From the NCBI RefSeq assembly GCF_013408415.1, contig NZ_JACCAA010000001.1, positions 310,001 to 374,000 of the forward strand: a DNA stretch of 64,000 nucleotides. Direction: 5' to 3'. Under the pieces are notes generated by a model. It was not told the DNA's origin and ran no database searches. It was given only the letters and a program-made list of their open reading frames with translations. Of this stretch, positions 19,649 through 28,956 are shown piece after piece. Positions within the stretch are counted from its first letter, which is position 1, and the number at the start of each line of letters is the position of its first letter. A program made the position numbers and the translations under genes. The DNA is from Nocardioides daedukensis. GTDB taxonomy: Bacteria > Actinomycetota > Actinomycetes > Propionibacteriales > Nocardioidaceae.

Positions 19649-22338
19649 TGGACACCGCTGAGATCCGGCGGCGGTTCGTCGCGCACTTCGAGCGCGCCGG
19701 ACACACCGCCGTGCCGTCGGCCTCACTCCTCGTCGACGACCCGAACCTGATGTTCGTCAACGCCGGCATGGTGCCGTTCAAGCCCTACTTCCTGGGCCAG
19801 GAGACACCGCCCTTCGCCACGGCGACGAGCGTCCAGAAGTGCGTGCGCACCCCGGACATCGAGGACGTCGGGAAGACCACCCGCCACGGCACGTTCTTCG
19901 AGATGTGCGGCAACTTCTCCTTCGGCGACTACTTCAAGGAACGGGCCATCGAGCTCGCCTGGGAGCTGGTCACCAAGCCGCAGTCCGAGGGCGGCTGGGG
20001 CTTCGACGAGGCCAAGCTCTATCCCAGCGTCTACGTCGACGACCCCGAGGCCGTCGCCCTGTGGCGCAAGATCACCGGCCTGCCTGACGACCGGATCGCT
20101 CGCCTGGGCAAGTCAGAGAACTACTGGTCGATGGGCGTTCCCGGCCCGGGCGGACCGTGCTCGGAGATCCTGATCGACCGTGGTCCCGCCTACGGCGCAG
20201 ACGGGGACTTCTCGGCCGAGGACCGCTACCTCGAGTTCTGGAACCTGGTCTTCATGCAGGACGAGCTCAGCGCCGTCCGCAGCAAGGAGGACTTCGACAT
20301 CTCGGGCTCGCTGCCCAAGAAGAACATCGACACCGGGATGGGCCTCGAGCGTGTCGCGTTCATGACCCAGGGCGTCGAGAACATGTACGAGATCGACGTG
20401 ATGTTCCCGGTCATCGAGCGCGCCATGGAGCTGACCGGCAAGAAGTACGGCGCCAATCCGGAGGACGACGTCCGCTTCCGCGTGATCGCCGACCACGTCC
20501 GTTCCTCGATGATGCTGATCGGCGACGGAGTCACCCCCGGCAACGAGGCCCGCGGCTATGTGCTGCGACGCCTGCTGCGCCGCGCGGTCCGCTCCGTGCG
20601 CCTGCTCGGCTATGAGGACCCGGCCCTGCCCGAGCTGATGCCGATCAGTCGCGACCGGATGGGCGAGACCTACTCCGAGCTGCACACCGACTGGGAGCGC
20701 ATCTCCCGGGTCGCCTTCGCCGAGGAGGAGGCCTTCCGCAAGACCCTGCAGGCGGGCACCCAGATCTTCGACCTGGCCGCGCAGGAGGTGAAGAAGTCCG
20801 GTGCCACGAAGCTCGCCGGTGACCAGGCGTTCGCCCTGCACGACACCTACGGCTTCCCGATCGACCTGACCCTGGAGATGGCTTCCGAGGCCGGCCTCAC
20901 CGTCGACCACGAGGGCTTCCGCCAGCTGATGGCCGAGCAGCGCGAGCGGGCCAAGGCCGACGCCAAGTCGAAGAAGGGCCAGCACGCCGACACCGGTGTC
21001 TACCGGGGGATCCTCGACGCGAACGGTCCCACCGAGTGGCTGGCCTACGAGACGTTGTCCACCGAGTCCTCGCCGCTGGCGCTGGTCAGCGGGGGAGCAG
21101 TGGTGCGATCGCTCGGCAACGGGGAGGTCGGCGAGCTGATCCTGGACCGTACGCCGTTCTATGCCGAGTCGGGCGGACAGGTCGCCGACGCCGGAATCAT
21201 CGAGTTCGACGGCGGACGCCTGGAGGTGCTCGACGTTCAGCGTCCGGTGCGCGGCCTGGTCGTGCACCAGGTGCGGGTCGTCGATGGTGAGTTCGCCCTC
21301 GACGCCGTACAGCGTGGCACCGGCCAGCTGCACGCCCAGGTCGATCCCGAGTGGCGCACGGGCGCCCGCCAGGCCCACTCCGGCACCCACGTCGTGCACG
21401 CTGCGCTGCGTGACGTGCTCGGCCCGACGGCCCTGCAGTCCGGCTCCTACAACCGTCCCGGCTACCTGCGTCTCGACTTCGGGTGGACCCAGTCCCTGAG
21501 TCCGGAGCAGGTCAAGGACATCGAGGAGGTCTCCAACCAGGCACTCCGCGCAGACCTGCCCGTGGGCTGGCAGTACATGACCCTGCCCGAGGCCAAGGAG
21601 TGGGGCGCGATCGCGCTCTTCGGGGAGACCTATGACGTCGGCCAGGTCCGCGTCGTCGAGATCGGCGGCCCGTGGTCGCGTGAGCTCTGCGGAGGCACCC
21701 ACGTCGACCACTCCTCCCAGATCGGCACCATCGTGGTCACCGGCGAGTCCTCGGTCGGGTCGGGAAACCGTCGCATCGAGGCATTCACCGGGGTCGAGGG
21801 ATTCGCCTACCTGGCCCGCGAGCGCGACGTGGTGGCGCAACTGACCGGCCTGCTCAAGACGCAGCCCGGTGACCTCGTGGGCCGCGTGGAGGACATGGTC
21901 GAGCGCCTGCGGGCGGCGGAGAAGGAGATCGAGAAGAACCGCGTCGCCCAGGTTCTCGCCGCGGCCGGGTCGCTCGCTGAGCAGGCCGAGGTCGTCAACG
22001 GCATCCACCTGGTGGCGCACCGCGCCGACGGTGCCGGCGGAGGCGACGTACGCACGCTGGCCCTGGACATCCGTGGCCGGCTCCCGCAGGGCCAGCCCGG
22101 GGTGGCCGTGGTGATCGGTGTCGTCGACGGCAAGGTCGCGGCCGTGGCCGCGGTCAACGACCTCGCCCGCGAGCGCGGGGTCAGTGCGAACGCGCTCATC
22201 CGCGCCGTGGGACCGCTGCTCGGTGGCAAGGGTGGCGGCAGGGACGACGTCGCGCAGGGTGGTGGCACCGATGCCTCACGGGTCGACGAGGCACTCTCGC
22301 TCGTCGTGACCGAGGTGGCCTCGGCCGCCGGTGCCTGA
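19648..22338 (+). CDS. alaS: Alanyl-tRNA synthetase
   Basis: The 896-residue enzyme charges tRNA-Ala and edits mischarged Ser/Gly. The class II catalytic core is N-terminal (MFVNAGMVPFKPYFLG, then RHGTFFEMCGNFSFGDYFK). The editing domain carries SGTHVVHAALR and CGGTHVDHSSQIG, the zinc-binding His/Cys sites. The C-terminal C-Ala/DHHA1 domain ends in GGKGGGRDDVAQGGG. The ATG at 19648 overlaps the preceding stop (TGATG) and gives the canonical start AEIRRRFVAHFERAGHT. Confidence 0.97.
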   Translation: MDTAEIRRRFVAHFERAGHTAVPSASLLVDDPNLMFVNAGMVPFKPYFLGQETPPFATATSVQKCVRTPDIEDVGKTTRHGTFFEMCGNFSFGDYFKERAIELAWELVTKPQSEGGWGFDEAKLYPSVYVDDPEAVALWRKITGLPDDRIARLGKSENYWSMGVPGPGGPCSEILIDRGPAYGADGDFSAEDRYLEFWNLVFMQDELSAVRSKEDFDISGSLPKKNIDTGMGLERVAFMTQGVENMYEIDVMFPVIERAMELTGKKYGANPEDDVRFRVIADHVRSSMMLIGDGVTPGNEARGYVLRRLLRRAVRSVRLLGYEDPALPELMPISRDRMGETYSELHTDWERISRVAFAEEEAFRKTLQAGTQIFDLAAQEVKKSGATKLAGDQAFALHDTYGFPIDLTLEMASEAGLTVDHEGFRQLMAEQRERAKADAKSKKGQHADTGVYRGILDANGPTEWLAYETLSTESSPLALVSGGAVVRSLGNGEVGELILDRTPFYAESGGQVADAGIIEFDGGRLEVLDVQRPVRGLVVHQVRVVDGEFALDAVQRGTGQLHAQVDPEWRTGARQAHSGTHVVHAALRDVLGPTALQSGSYNRPGYLRLDFGWTQSLSPEQVKDIEEVSNQALRADLPVGWQYMTLPEAKEWGAIALFGETYDVGQVRVVEIGGPWSRELCGGTHVDHSSQIGTIVVTGESSVGSGNRRIEAFTGVEGFAYLARERDVVAQLTGLLKTQPGDLVGRVEDMVERLRAAEKEIEKNRVAQVLAAAGSLAEQAEVVNGIHLVAHRADGAGGGDVRTLALDIRGRLPQGQPGVAVVIGVVDGKVAAVAAVNDLARERGVSANALIRAVGPLLGGKGGGRDDVAQGGGTDASRVDEALSLVVTEVASAAGA

Positions 22339-22347
22339 GCGCCGCTG

Positions 22348-22824
22348 ATGCGACACGGCACACGCCTCGGCCTCGACCCGGGCGATGCCCGGATCGGGGT
22401 GGCGCGCAGCGACCCCTCTGGATTCCTGGCCACACCGGTTGAGACGATCAAGCGTGGCAAGGGTGATCTCGCGCGGCTCGTCGCGATCGTGGCCGAGGAG
22501 GACGCGATGGAGGTCATCGTCGGCCTGCCCCGCTCGCTCTCGGGTGCCGAAGGCGCCGCGGCTGCCAAGTCGCGGGAATTCGCCCAGCGACTGGCGCGCC
22601 TGGTTGCCCCGATCCCGGTGAGGCTGTGGGATGAGCGCTTGACGACGGTGACCGCGGAGTCGATGCTTCGACAGGTCGGCAAGAAGGGCCAGAAGCGTCG
22701 AGCCGTGGTCGACCAGGCTGCAGCAGTGGTGATCCTCCAGCATGCGCTGGACGCGGAGCGCACTCGGGAGAGCGCTCCGGGGGAGCTGGTCGCGGTGGAC
22801 AACAACGAGGAGTCGGATCAGTGA
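22348..22824 (+). CDS. ruvX: Putative pre-16S rRNA nuclease / Holliday junction resolvase-like YqgF
   Basis: The 158-residue RNase H-fold protein has LGLDPGDARIGVARSD at its N-terminus, EVIVGLPRSLSG in the centre and LWDERLTTVTAE plus VDQAAAVVILQ near the C-terminus, carrying the family's acidic residues. Family members process the 5' end of 16S rRNA. It lies 9 bp after alaS and overlaps mltG by 4 bp (GTGA), the standard alaS-ruvX-mltG-aroE order. Confidence 0.92.
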   Translation: MRHGTRLGLDPGDARIGVARSDPSGFLATPVETIKRGKGDLARLVAIVAEEDAMEVIVGLPRSLSGAEGAAAAKSREFAQRLARLVAPIPVRLWDERLTTVTAESMLRQVGKKGQKRRAVVDQAAAVVILQHALDAERTRESAPGELVAVDNNEESDQ

Positions 22825-24068
22825 GCCAGCACGAACCCACGCCGGGACATGAGCCCGTGCCCGAGCACGAGCCGGTTCCCGAGGACCGGCACGAGCACGG
22901 CCACGAGGAGCTCGACCTGGGCCTGCGCGAGGATCGCTCGCCCGGACGCCGCCGCAACCGCAGGAAGCGTCGCGGACCGTGGGGCTGCCTGGTCATCCTG
23001 GTGATCGTGATCGCGCTGATCGGCGGAGTCGCCTATGCCGGCGTCAAGGGCCTGGACTGGGTCCGTGGTCAGTTCTCCAGCGAGGCCGAGGACTACCCGG
23101 GGCCCGGTCAGGGTGAGGTCGTCGTCGAGGTGAGCCAGGGCGACGGCACAGCGGCCATCGGCCGCAGCCTCAAGGCAGCAGACGTGGTCAAGTCGGTGAC
23201 GGCCTTCACCGACGCCGCCTCCCAGCGCGCCGACGAGGTCGCAAAGATCCAACCCGGCTTCTACTCGATGAAGAAGCAGATGAAGGCGACTGACGCTGTC
23301 GCCCTGCTGGTCGATCCGGCCAATGCAGATGCCAACGCGGTGGTGATCCCCGAAGGGTTCCGGACCGACCAGGTGGTGGCCCGGTTGGCGAAGACGACCG
23401 GGATCAAGAAGGCAGAGTTCGAGAAGGCGCTCGAGGACGCGGACGGCCTCGGCCTGCCCGCCTATGCCGAAGGCGAGGCGGAGGGCTACCTGTTCCCCGC
23501 CAAGTACAGCTTCGCGCCCGACGACACGGCCCTGGACATGCTGGCGGCGATGGTCAAGCGCTACAAGACGGTTGCCGAAGAGGTGCCGGTCTCGGGCGCC
23601 TCGGAGGCCGGGCTGGACGAGCACGACTTCATCACCATGGCGAGCATCATCGAGAAGGAGGTCAACCGGCCCGAGGACATGCCCGCAGTGGCCGAGGTGA
23701 TCTTCAACCGTCTCGACGGCACGTGTGTCGAGCAGGGCATCCCCAAGGGGCTGCTGCAGATGGACTCCACGGTGCACTTCCTCGAGGGCGGTGGCGCCGG
23801 CTCGGTCTACACCTCGGCCGAGGCACGGGAGTCCGACTCGCCGTACAACACCTACCGGCAGGCTGGTCTGCCTCCGGGCCCGATCGCCTCTCCCGGCCAG
23901 GCAGCGATGGAGGCCATCCTCGAGCCTACCGACAAGGGCTACTGCTTCTTCGTGGCAGTCGACCTGGACACCGGTGAGACCCGGTTCGCGCGCACCGGCG
24001 CCGAGCACACCGCCAACACCCAGCTGCTGCAGGAGTGGTGCCGCGAGAACTCCGGGCGCTGTGGCTGA
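22821..24068 (+). CDS. mltG: Endolytic murein transglycosylase MltG (YceG)
   Basis: MltG cleaves nascent peptidoglycan glycan strands outside the membrane. The 415-residue protein has a His/Glu/Pro-rich cytoplasmic tail of about 35 residues, a basic stretch, one membrane helix at about 55-77 (WGCLVILVIVIALIGGVAYAG), a LysM-like subdomain and the catalytic region with ASIIEKEV containing the catalytic Glu, then NRLDGTCVEQGIPKGLLQMD and YNTYRQAGLPPGPIASPG. All family signatures are present. It overlaps ruvX and aroE, so it is cotranscribed. Confidence 0.94.
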   Translation: MSQHEPTPGHEPVPEHEPVPEDRHEHGHEELDLGLREDRSPGRRRNRRKRRGPWGCLVILVIVIALIGGVAYAGVKGLDWVRGQFSSEAEDYPGPGQGEVVVEVSQGDGTAAIGRSLKAADVVKSVTAFTDAASQRADEVAKIQPGFYSMKKQMKATDAVALLVDPANADANAVVIPEGFRTDQVVARLAKTTGIKKAEFEKALEDADGLGLPAYAEGEAEGYLFPAKYSFAPDDTALDMLAAMVKRYKTVAEEVPVSGASEAGLDEHDFITMASIIEKEVNRPEDMPAVAEVIFNRLDGTCVEQGIPKGLLQMDSTVHFLEGGGAGSVYTSAEARESDSPYNTYRQAGLPPGPIASPGQAAMEAILEPTDKGYCFFVAVDLDTGETRFARTGAEHTANTQLLQEWCRENSGRCG

Positions 24069-24891
24069 TCCTCGTCGCTGCGCGGTGCTCGGTGACCCCA
24101 TCGACCACTCGCTCTCCCCGACGTTGCACAGTGCGGGCTTCGCCGCGCTCGGGCTGGACTGGACCTATGCGGCCCATCGGGTCGACGAGGCGAGCCTGGC
24201 CGGCTTCGTGTCCGGCCTGGATCGCACCTGGCGGGGCCTGTCGTTGACGATGCCGCTGAAGAGGGTGGCGGTCGGCCTGGCCGACACTGTCACCGAGCGG
24301 GCCCAGCTGGCCGGTGCGGTCAACACCCTGGTTCTCGATGGCGCGACGCGAGCCGGCGACAACACCGACATCCCGGGTGCAGTGGCCGCGATCCGGGAGC
24401 GGTACGACGGCCCCGTGCGCTCGGCGTCGATCCTCGGCGGCGGTGCGACCGCGACGTCGACCGGCATCGCCCTCGTCGAGCTGGGTGCCCGTGAGCTGAC
24501 GCTGCTGGTGCGCTCACCGGATCGTGCCGCCGAGACCGCCGCCGTCCTGACGCGCCATCCGGCTGCGCCCACGATCGACGTACGCCTCCTGGACGAGGTG
24601 GGTGACCTGACTGCCGACCTGACCGGCGAGGTGGTGGTCTCCACCATCCCCGCTGCCGCCCAGACGCCGGAGCTGGTGCAGCGCTGCGCCCAGGTCCCGG
24701 TGGTCTTCGAGGTGATCTATCACCCCTGGCCGACGCCCCTGGCGAGCTCGGTCGCCGGCGACCGGACCTTGGTCTCGGGCCTGGACCTGCTGGTCCACCA
24801 GGCGGCGATCCAGTTCGAGGAGTTCACCGGTAAGCCCGCGCCCCTGGCCGCGATGCGCTCGGCTGGGGAGAACGCGCTCGCCGAACGCTGA
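24061..24891 (+). CDS. aroE: Shikimate dehydrogenase
   Basis: The 276-residue enzyme reduces 3-dehydroshikimate to shikimate with NADPH. The substrate-site motifs are GDPIDHSLSPTLHSAGF, SLTMPLK with the catalytic Lys, and NTDIPG with the catalytic Asp. A glycine-rich cofactor motif follows (ILGGGATATS). The start is GTG at 24061, which overlaps mltG by 8 bp and gives the usual family N-terminus; the frame runs open far upstream only as a shadow of mltG. It begins the aromatic amino acid cluster. Confidence 0.94.
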   Translation: MADPRRCAVLGDPIDHSLSPTLHSAGFAALGLDWTYAAHRVDEASLAGFVSGLDRTWRGLSLTMPLKRVAVGLADTVTERAQLAGAVNTLVLDGATRAGDNTDIPGAVAAIRERYDGPVRSASILGGGATATSTGIALVELGARELTLLVRSPDRAAETAAVLTRHPAAPTIDVRLLDEVGDLTADLTGEVVVSTIPAAAQTPELVQRCAQVPVVFEVIYHPWPTPLASSVAGDRTLVSGLDLLVHQAAIQFEEFTGKPAPLAAMRSAGENALAER

Positions 24892-24898
24892 GCCCGAC

Positions 24899-24904
24899 TA
24901 GGGT
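24899..24904 (+). promoter_or_regulatory. -10 box TAGGGT for leaderless prepilin peptidase mRNA
   Basis: TAGGGT ends 7 bp before the ATG at 24912 and no Shine-Dalgarno sequence lies between them, so this gene may be transcribed apart from aroE. Confidence 0.5.
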
Positions 24905-24911
24905 TCCATCC

Positions 24912-25619
24912 ATGGACTGGGGCGCACATCTGGACACTGCCGCGCTCACCGCGATCCTCGGCGCCGGGTGTGGCTGGTTCGTCCCCGCCGTCGTTGGACG
25001 CCTGCCGGAACCAGAGAGTGCCGCCGAGACCAAGGTGAGCTACGCCGAGCTGGCAGCCTCGCCGCGCATCGGCTGGTGGACCGCGCTGTGGAGCGCCGGC
25101 ATCGCCGCACTGATCGGCGCCGCGCTGGGCTGGGACTGGTCGCTGCTGTTCCTGCTGCCACTGGTGCCGATCGGGGTCGGGCTCGGCTGGGTGGACATGC
25201 GCACCCGCCTGCTGCCCAAGCTCATCGTCGGGCCGAGCTATCTGCTGGTGATCGTCCTGATCCTCGTCGCCACAGCAATCACCGGCGACGCCGATGACCT
25301 GGTGCGTGCCGGACTCGGCTGGTTGATCGCCGGCGGGCTCTACTGGCTGCTGTGGCGGTTCACACCCGGGATGGGCTACGGCGACGTGCGACTCTCCGGA
25401 GTCCTCGGCCTCGTTCTGGGCCACCTGGGCTGGGCGGAGTTCGCGATCGGCACCTATTCGGGGTTCCTGCTCGGTGCCCTCGGTTGGATCCCGCTGCGGT
25501 TGCTCCGGCTGACCCGAGACCGGACCTTCCCGTTCGGTCCGTTCATGCTCGTGGGAGCAGTGATCGGCATCGTGTGGGGCGCCGACCTCGGTGGGCATCT
25601 CGCAGTCGGGCGCGGGTGA
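24912..25619 (+). CDS. Type IV prepilin peptidase (A24 family), short form
   Basis: The 235-residue polytopic membrane aspartyl protease cleaves leader peptides of type IV-pilin-like or Flp/Tad pilins. The catalytic Asp pair is visible: one in DMRTRLLPK after helix 3 and one in the GxGD motif GMGYGDVRLS. The N-terminal Cys-containing N-methyltransferase domain of PilD is missing, as is usual for short actinobacterial A24 enzymes. No pilin genes are nearby, so the substrate must be encoded elsewhere. It sits between aroE and aroC, a position also seen in other actinobacteria. Confidence 0.88.
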   Translation: MDWGAHLDTAALTAILGAGCGWFVPAVVGRLPEPESAAETKVSYAELAASPRIGWWTALWSAGIAALIGAALGWDWSLLFLLPLVPIGVGLGWVDMRTRLLPKLIVGPSYLLVIVLILVATAITGDADDLVRAGLGWLIAGGLYWLLWRFTPGMGYGDVRLSGVLGLVLGHLGWAEFAIGTYSGFLLGALGWIPLRLLRLTRDRTFPFGPFMLVGAVIGIVWGADLGGHLAVGRG

Positions 25620-25653
25620 GTCGGGCGACTGCGTCCCGTGACAGACTGCGCGC

Positions 25654-26832
25654 ATGCTTCGTTGGCTCACCGCGGGCGAGTCCCATGGACCGTCCCTAGT
25701 CGCAATCCTCGAAGGGCTGCCCGCCCATGTCGAGGTGACCTCAGATGACATCTCCGACGCCCTCGCGCGCCGGCGCCTCGGCTATGGCCGCGGCGCCCGG
25801 ATGAAGTTCGAGCAGGACCAGGTCACCCTCGTCGGCGGCGTACGCCACGGCGAGACCCAGGGCGGACCGGTGGCGATCCAGGTCGGCAACACCGAGTGGC
25901 CCAAGTGGGAGCAGGTGATGTCTGCGGACCCGGTCGACCAGGAGATCCTGGACGGCCTGGCCCGCAACGCGAAGCTCACCCGGCCCCGCCCGGGCCATGC
26001 CGACCTGGTCGGCATGCAGAAGTATGACTTCGACGAGGCCCGGCCGATCCTTGAGCGTGCCTCCGCCCGGGAGACCGCTGCCCGCGTGGCACTGGGCCGT
26101 GTGGCCAGCAACTTCCTCGAGCAGGCCGTCGGCGCGCGGATCGTCTCGCACGTCGTCGAGCTCGGTGGTGTCCCGGCACCGGCCGGTCTGGTCCCGGCAC
26201 CGGGCGACGTCGAGCGACTCGACGCCGACCCGGTCCGCTGCCTCGACCCCGAGGCGAGCGCGGCCATGGTCGAGCGGATCGATCAGGCCCACAAGGACGG
26301 CGACACCCTCGGCGGTGTGGTCGAGGTGGTCGTGCACGGGCTCCCGCCGGGCCTGGGCTCGCACGTCCACTGGGACCGCCGACTCGACTCCCGCCTGGCC
26401 GGCGCCTTGATGGGCATCCAGGCGATCAAGGGCGTCGAGGTCGGCGACGGCTTCGACCTGGCCGCCACTCCGGGCTCGTTGGCCCACGACGAGATCGTGG
26501 CGACCCCCGACGGGATCCGCCGCACGTCTGGACGCTCCGGCGGCACCGAGGGCGGGATGAGCACCGGCGAGGTGCTCCGCGTCCGGGCCGCGATGAAGCC
26601 GATCGCCACCGTCCCCCGGGCGCTGAAGACCATCGACGTCGCCACCGGCGAGGAAGCGGCGGCGCACCACCAGCGCTCCGACGTCTGCGCGGTCCCGGCC
26701 GCCGGCATCGTGGCCGAGGCCATGGTGGCGCTGATCCTGGCCGACGCGGTGACCGAGAAGTTCGGCGGCGACTCGGTGGCCGAGGTGGCGCGCAACCACG
26801 CGTCATACCTCCAGGCGATCACCTACAAGTGA
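25654..26832 (+). CDS. aroC: Chorismate synthase
   Basis: The 392-residue FMN-dependent enzyme converts EPSP to chorismate. The N-terminus [23 protein letters not shown] is the first family signature, [17 protein letters not shown] the second, and [12 protein letters not shown] with [10 protein letters not shown] the third. The length and all conserved His and Arg positions look normal. The ATG lies 6 bp after CAGACT, so a leaderless start is possible. The stop overlaps aroK by 4 bp (GTGA). Confidence 0.97.
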   Translation: MLRWLTAGESHGPSLVAILEGLPAHVEVTSDDISDALARRRLGYGRGARMKFEQDQVTLVGGVRHGETQGGPVAIQVGNTEWPKWEQVMSADPVDQEILDGLARNAKLTRPRPGHADLVGMQKYDFDEARPILERASARETAARVALGRVASNFLEQAVGARIVSHVVELGGVPAPAGLVPAPGDVERLDADPVRCLDPEASAAMVERIDQAHKDGDTLGGVVEVVVHGLPPGLGSHVHWDRRLDSRLAGALMGIQAIKGVEVGDGFDLAATPGSLAHDEIVATPDGIRRTSGRSGGTEGGMSTGEVLRVRAAMKPIATVPRALKTIDVATGEEAAAHHQRSDVCAVPAAGIVAEAMVALILADAVTEKFGGDSVAEVARNHASYLQAITYK

Positions 26833-27353
26833 GTCCCGAAGCCGTGCGTCCCACAGTGGTGCTCATCGGACCGATGGGGTCGGGCAAGACCACCGTCGGC
26901 CGAGTGCTCGCGCAGGCCTGGAACGTGACGGCCCGCGACACCGACCACGACGTCGAGGCGAGCCAGGGTCGGAGCATCTCCGACATCTTCGTCGAGTCCG
27001 GTGAGGAGCACTTCCGTCGTCTCGAGCGCGATGCCGTACGCCGGGCCCTGGCCGAGCACGGCGGCGTGCTGGCCCTGGGGGGCGGCGCCGTCCTCGACGA
27101 GGAGACCCGCGCGCTGTTGGCCGGACACCAGGTGGTCTTCCTCCGCGTCGGCCTCTCCGACGCGGTCAAGCGCGTCGGTCTGGCCACGTCCCGCCCGCTG
27201 CTGCTGGGCAACATCCGCAGCCGGGTCAAGGCCCTGCTCGACGAGCGCACACCCATCTATGAGGCAGTCGCCACGTTCAGCGTGGACACCGACGGCCGCA
27301 ACCCGGACGAAGTCGCCGACGAGATCCGACGACACATCGAGGAGAACCGATGA
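26829..27353 (+). CDS. aroK: Shikimate kinase
   Basis: The 174-residue NMP-kinase-like enzyme phosphorylates shikimate. The P-loop [12 protein letters not shown] is near residue 15-26, the shikimate-binding Asp lies in [18 protein letters not shown], the GGG motif in LALGGGAVL, and the lid Arg in TSRPLL. The GTG start overlaps the aroC stop and the stop overlaps the aroB ATG, so aroC, aroK and aroB are translationally linked. Confidence 0.95.
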   Translation: MSPEAVRPTVVLIGPMGSGKTTVGRVLAQAWNVTARDTDHDVEASQGRSISDIFVESGEEHFRRLERDAVRRALAEHGGVLALGGGAVLDEETRALLAGHQVVFLRVGLSDAVKRVGLATSRPLLLGNIRSRVKALLDERTPIYEAVATFSVDTDGRNPDEVADEIRRHIEENR

Positions 27354-28447
27354 GCGAGCCCACCACCCTGCACGTCGGCGGCGCCTCGCCCTACGACGTC
27401 GTGATCGGCCACGGACTGGCCGACCGTCTCCCCGGACTCCTGGGTGAGGGCGTCGAGCGGGTCGCGCTGCTCTTTGCCGGTGACCTCAACGAGCTAGCCC
27501 GTCCGGTCCTCGACGCCCTCGTCGCCGAATATGACGTGCTGGCCCTCGGACTGCCCGACGGCGAGAACGCCAAGACCTCCTCGGTGGCCAACGACTGCTG
27601 GGAGGCGCTCGGCGAGGCCGGCTTCACCCGGTCCGATGCCGTGGTCACCTTCGGTGGCGGAGCCACCACGGACCTCGGCGGTTTCGTCGCGGCCAGCTGG
27701 CTGCGCGGCGTCAAGGTCGTGCACGTCCCGACCACCGTGCTGGCCATGGTCGACGCGGCCGTCGGCGGGAAGACCGGCATCAACACCGGTGCGGGCAAGA
27801 ACCTGGTCGGTGCGTTCCACGAGCCGTCCGGGGTGCTCTGCGACCTGGCCCTGCTCGACGGGCTCCCGGTCGAAGAGGTCCGTGCAGGCCTGGGCGAGAT
27901 CATCAAGTGCGGCTTCATCGCCGACCCTGCGATCCTCACTCTCGTCGAGAACGATCCGGCCGCCGCGCAGGAGACCGGGTCGGCGGTGCTGCGCGAGCTG
28001 GTCACCCGCGCCATCCAAGTCAAGATCGACGTCGTCGTGGACGACCTCAAGGAGACCGGCGGCCGTGACGGCCACCCGGGTCGCGAGGTGCTCAACTATG
28101 GCCACACCCTGGCTCACGCCATCGAGCGTGCCACCGATTATCGGATCCGCCACGGCGAGGCGGTCGCGATCGGCTGCGTCTTCGTCGCAGAGGTGGCGCG
28201 TCGCTCAGGGCTGATCGCCGACGAGCTCGCCGATCGCCACGCCCGGCTGTTCGGCGCGGTCGGCCTCCCGGTCGGGTTCGACGGCGACTGGGACGAACTG
28301 CTCGAGACGATGAAGGTCGACAAGAAGTCACGCGGCTCCCAGCTCCGCCTCGTCGTCCTGCACGACCTGGCCGACCCCAGGATCCTCGCCGGACCCGCCG
28401 AAGACCTGCTGCGGGCGTCGTACGCCGCGCTCTCGGGCGGTGCGTGA
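27350..28447 (+). CDS. aroB: 3-Dehydroquinate synthase
   Basis: The 365-residue NAD- and zinc-dependent enzyme catalyses the second step of the shikimate pathway (DAHP to 3-dehydroquinate). Signatures include DGENAKT, FGGGATTDLGGFVAA, VPTTVLAMVDAAVGGKTGIN, the Glu/Lys pair GLGEIIKCG and the zinc-binding His segments NYGHTLAHAIE and RHGEAVAIG. Everything needed for activity is present. Four-base overlaps join it to aroK and aroQ. Confidence 0.97.
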   Translation: MSEPTTLHVGGASPYDVVIGHGLADRLPGLLGEGVERVALLFAGDLNELARPVLDALVAEYDVLALGLPDGENAKTSSVANDCWEALGEAGFTRSDAVVTFGGGATTDLGGFVAASWLRGVKVVHVPTTVLAMVDAAVGGKTGINTGAGKNLVGAFHEPSGVLCDLALLDGLPVEEVRAGLGEIIKCGFIADPAILTLVENDPAAAQETGSAVLRELVTRAIQVKIDVVVDDLKETGGRDGHPGREVLNYGHTLAHAIERATDYRIRHGEAVAIGCVFVAEVARRSGLIADELADRHARLFGAVGLPVGFDGDWDELLETMKVDKKSRGSQLRLVVLHDLADPRILAGPAEDLLRASYAALSGGA

Positions 28448-28887
28448 TGCGCAAGGTCCTCGTCCTCAACGGTCCCAACCTGGGCCGACTGGGTCGGCGA
28501 CAGCCCGAGATCTATGGGCACACCACCCACGAGCAGCTGGCCGAGCTGTGCCGCACCTGGGGAACCGGCTTCGACCTCGACGTCGAGCTGAGGCAGACCA
28601 ACCACGAGGGCGAGCTCCTCGACTGGCTCAACGCAGCAGCCGATGACGAGACCCCGGTGGTGCTCAACGCGGCGGCCTGGACGCACTACTCGTGGGCGAT
28701 CTTCGATGCCTGCGCGCAGCTCACCGCGCCGCTGGTCGAGGTGCACATCTCGGACCCCTCGCAACGACCGGAGACCTTCCGGCACACCTCGGTCGTCACC
28801 GAGCACGCCGTCGCAGTGGTGGCCGGCATGGGCATCGACGGCTATCGCCGAGCGCTCGAGATCATCGCGGGCACGCCCGGATCCTGA
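28444..28887 (+). CDS. aroQ: 3-Dehydroquinate dehydratase, type II
   Basis: The product is a small dodecameric-type dehydratase. VLVLNGPNLGRLGRRQPEIYG contains the lid Arg and catalytic Tyr, QTNHEGELLDWL the next motif, and the catalytic His is in FRHTSV. The central motif reads NAAAWTHYSWAIFDA where most members have NPGAYTHTS, so the substrate pocket has diverged slightly; Trp here also occurs in some actinobacterial members. Two starts are possible: GTG at 28444 (147 residues) or ATG at 28447 (146 residues), both overlapping the aroB stop. It completes the aroC-K-B-Q block. Confidence 0.92.
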   Translation: MMRKVLVLNGPNLGRLGRRQPEIYGHTTHEQLAELCRTWGTGFDLDVELRQTNHEGELLDWLNAAADDETPVVLNAAAWTHYSWAIFDACAQLTAPLVEVHISDPSQRPETFRHTSVVTEHAVAVVAGMGIDGYRRALEIIAGTPGS

Positions 28888-28956
28888 CCCGGGAACCGCA
28901 TCGCCGGGCCGAGCGTCCAACCGGGACAGGAACATCCCTGCCCGAAGGAGCTCGTC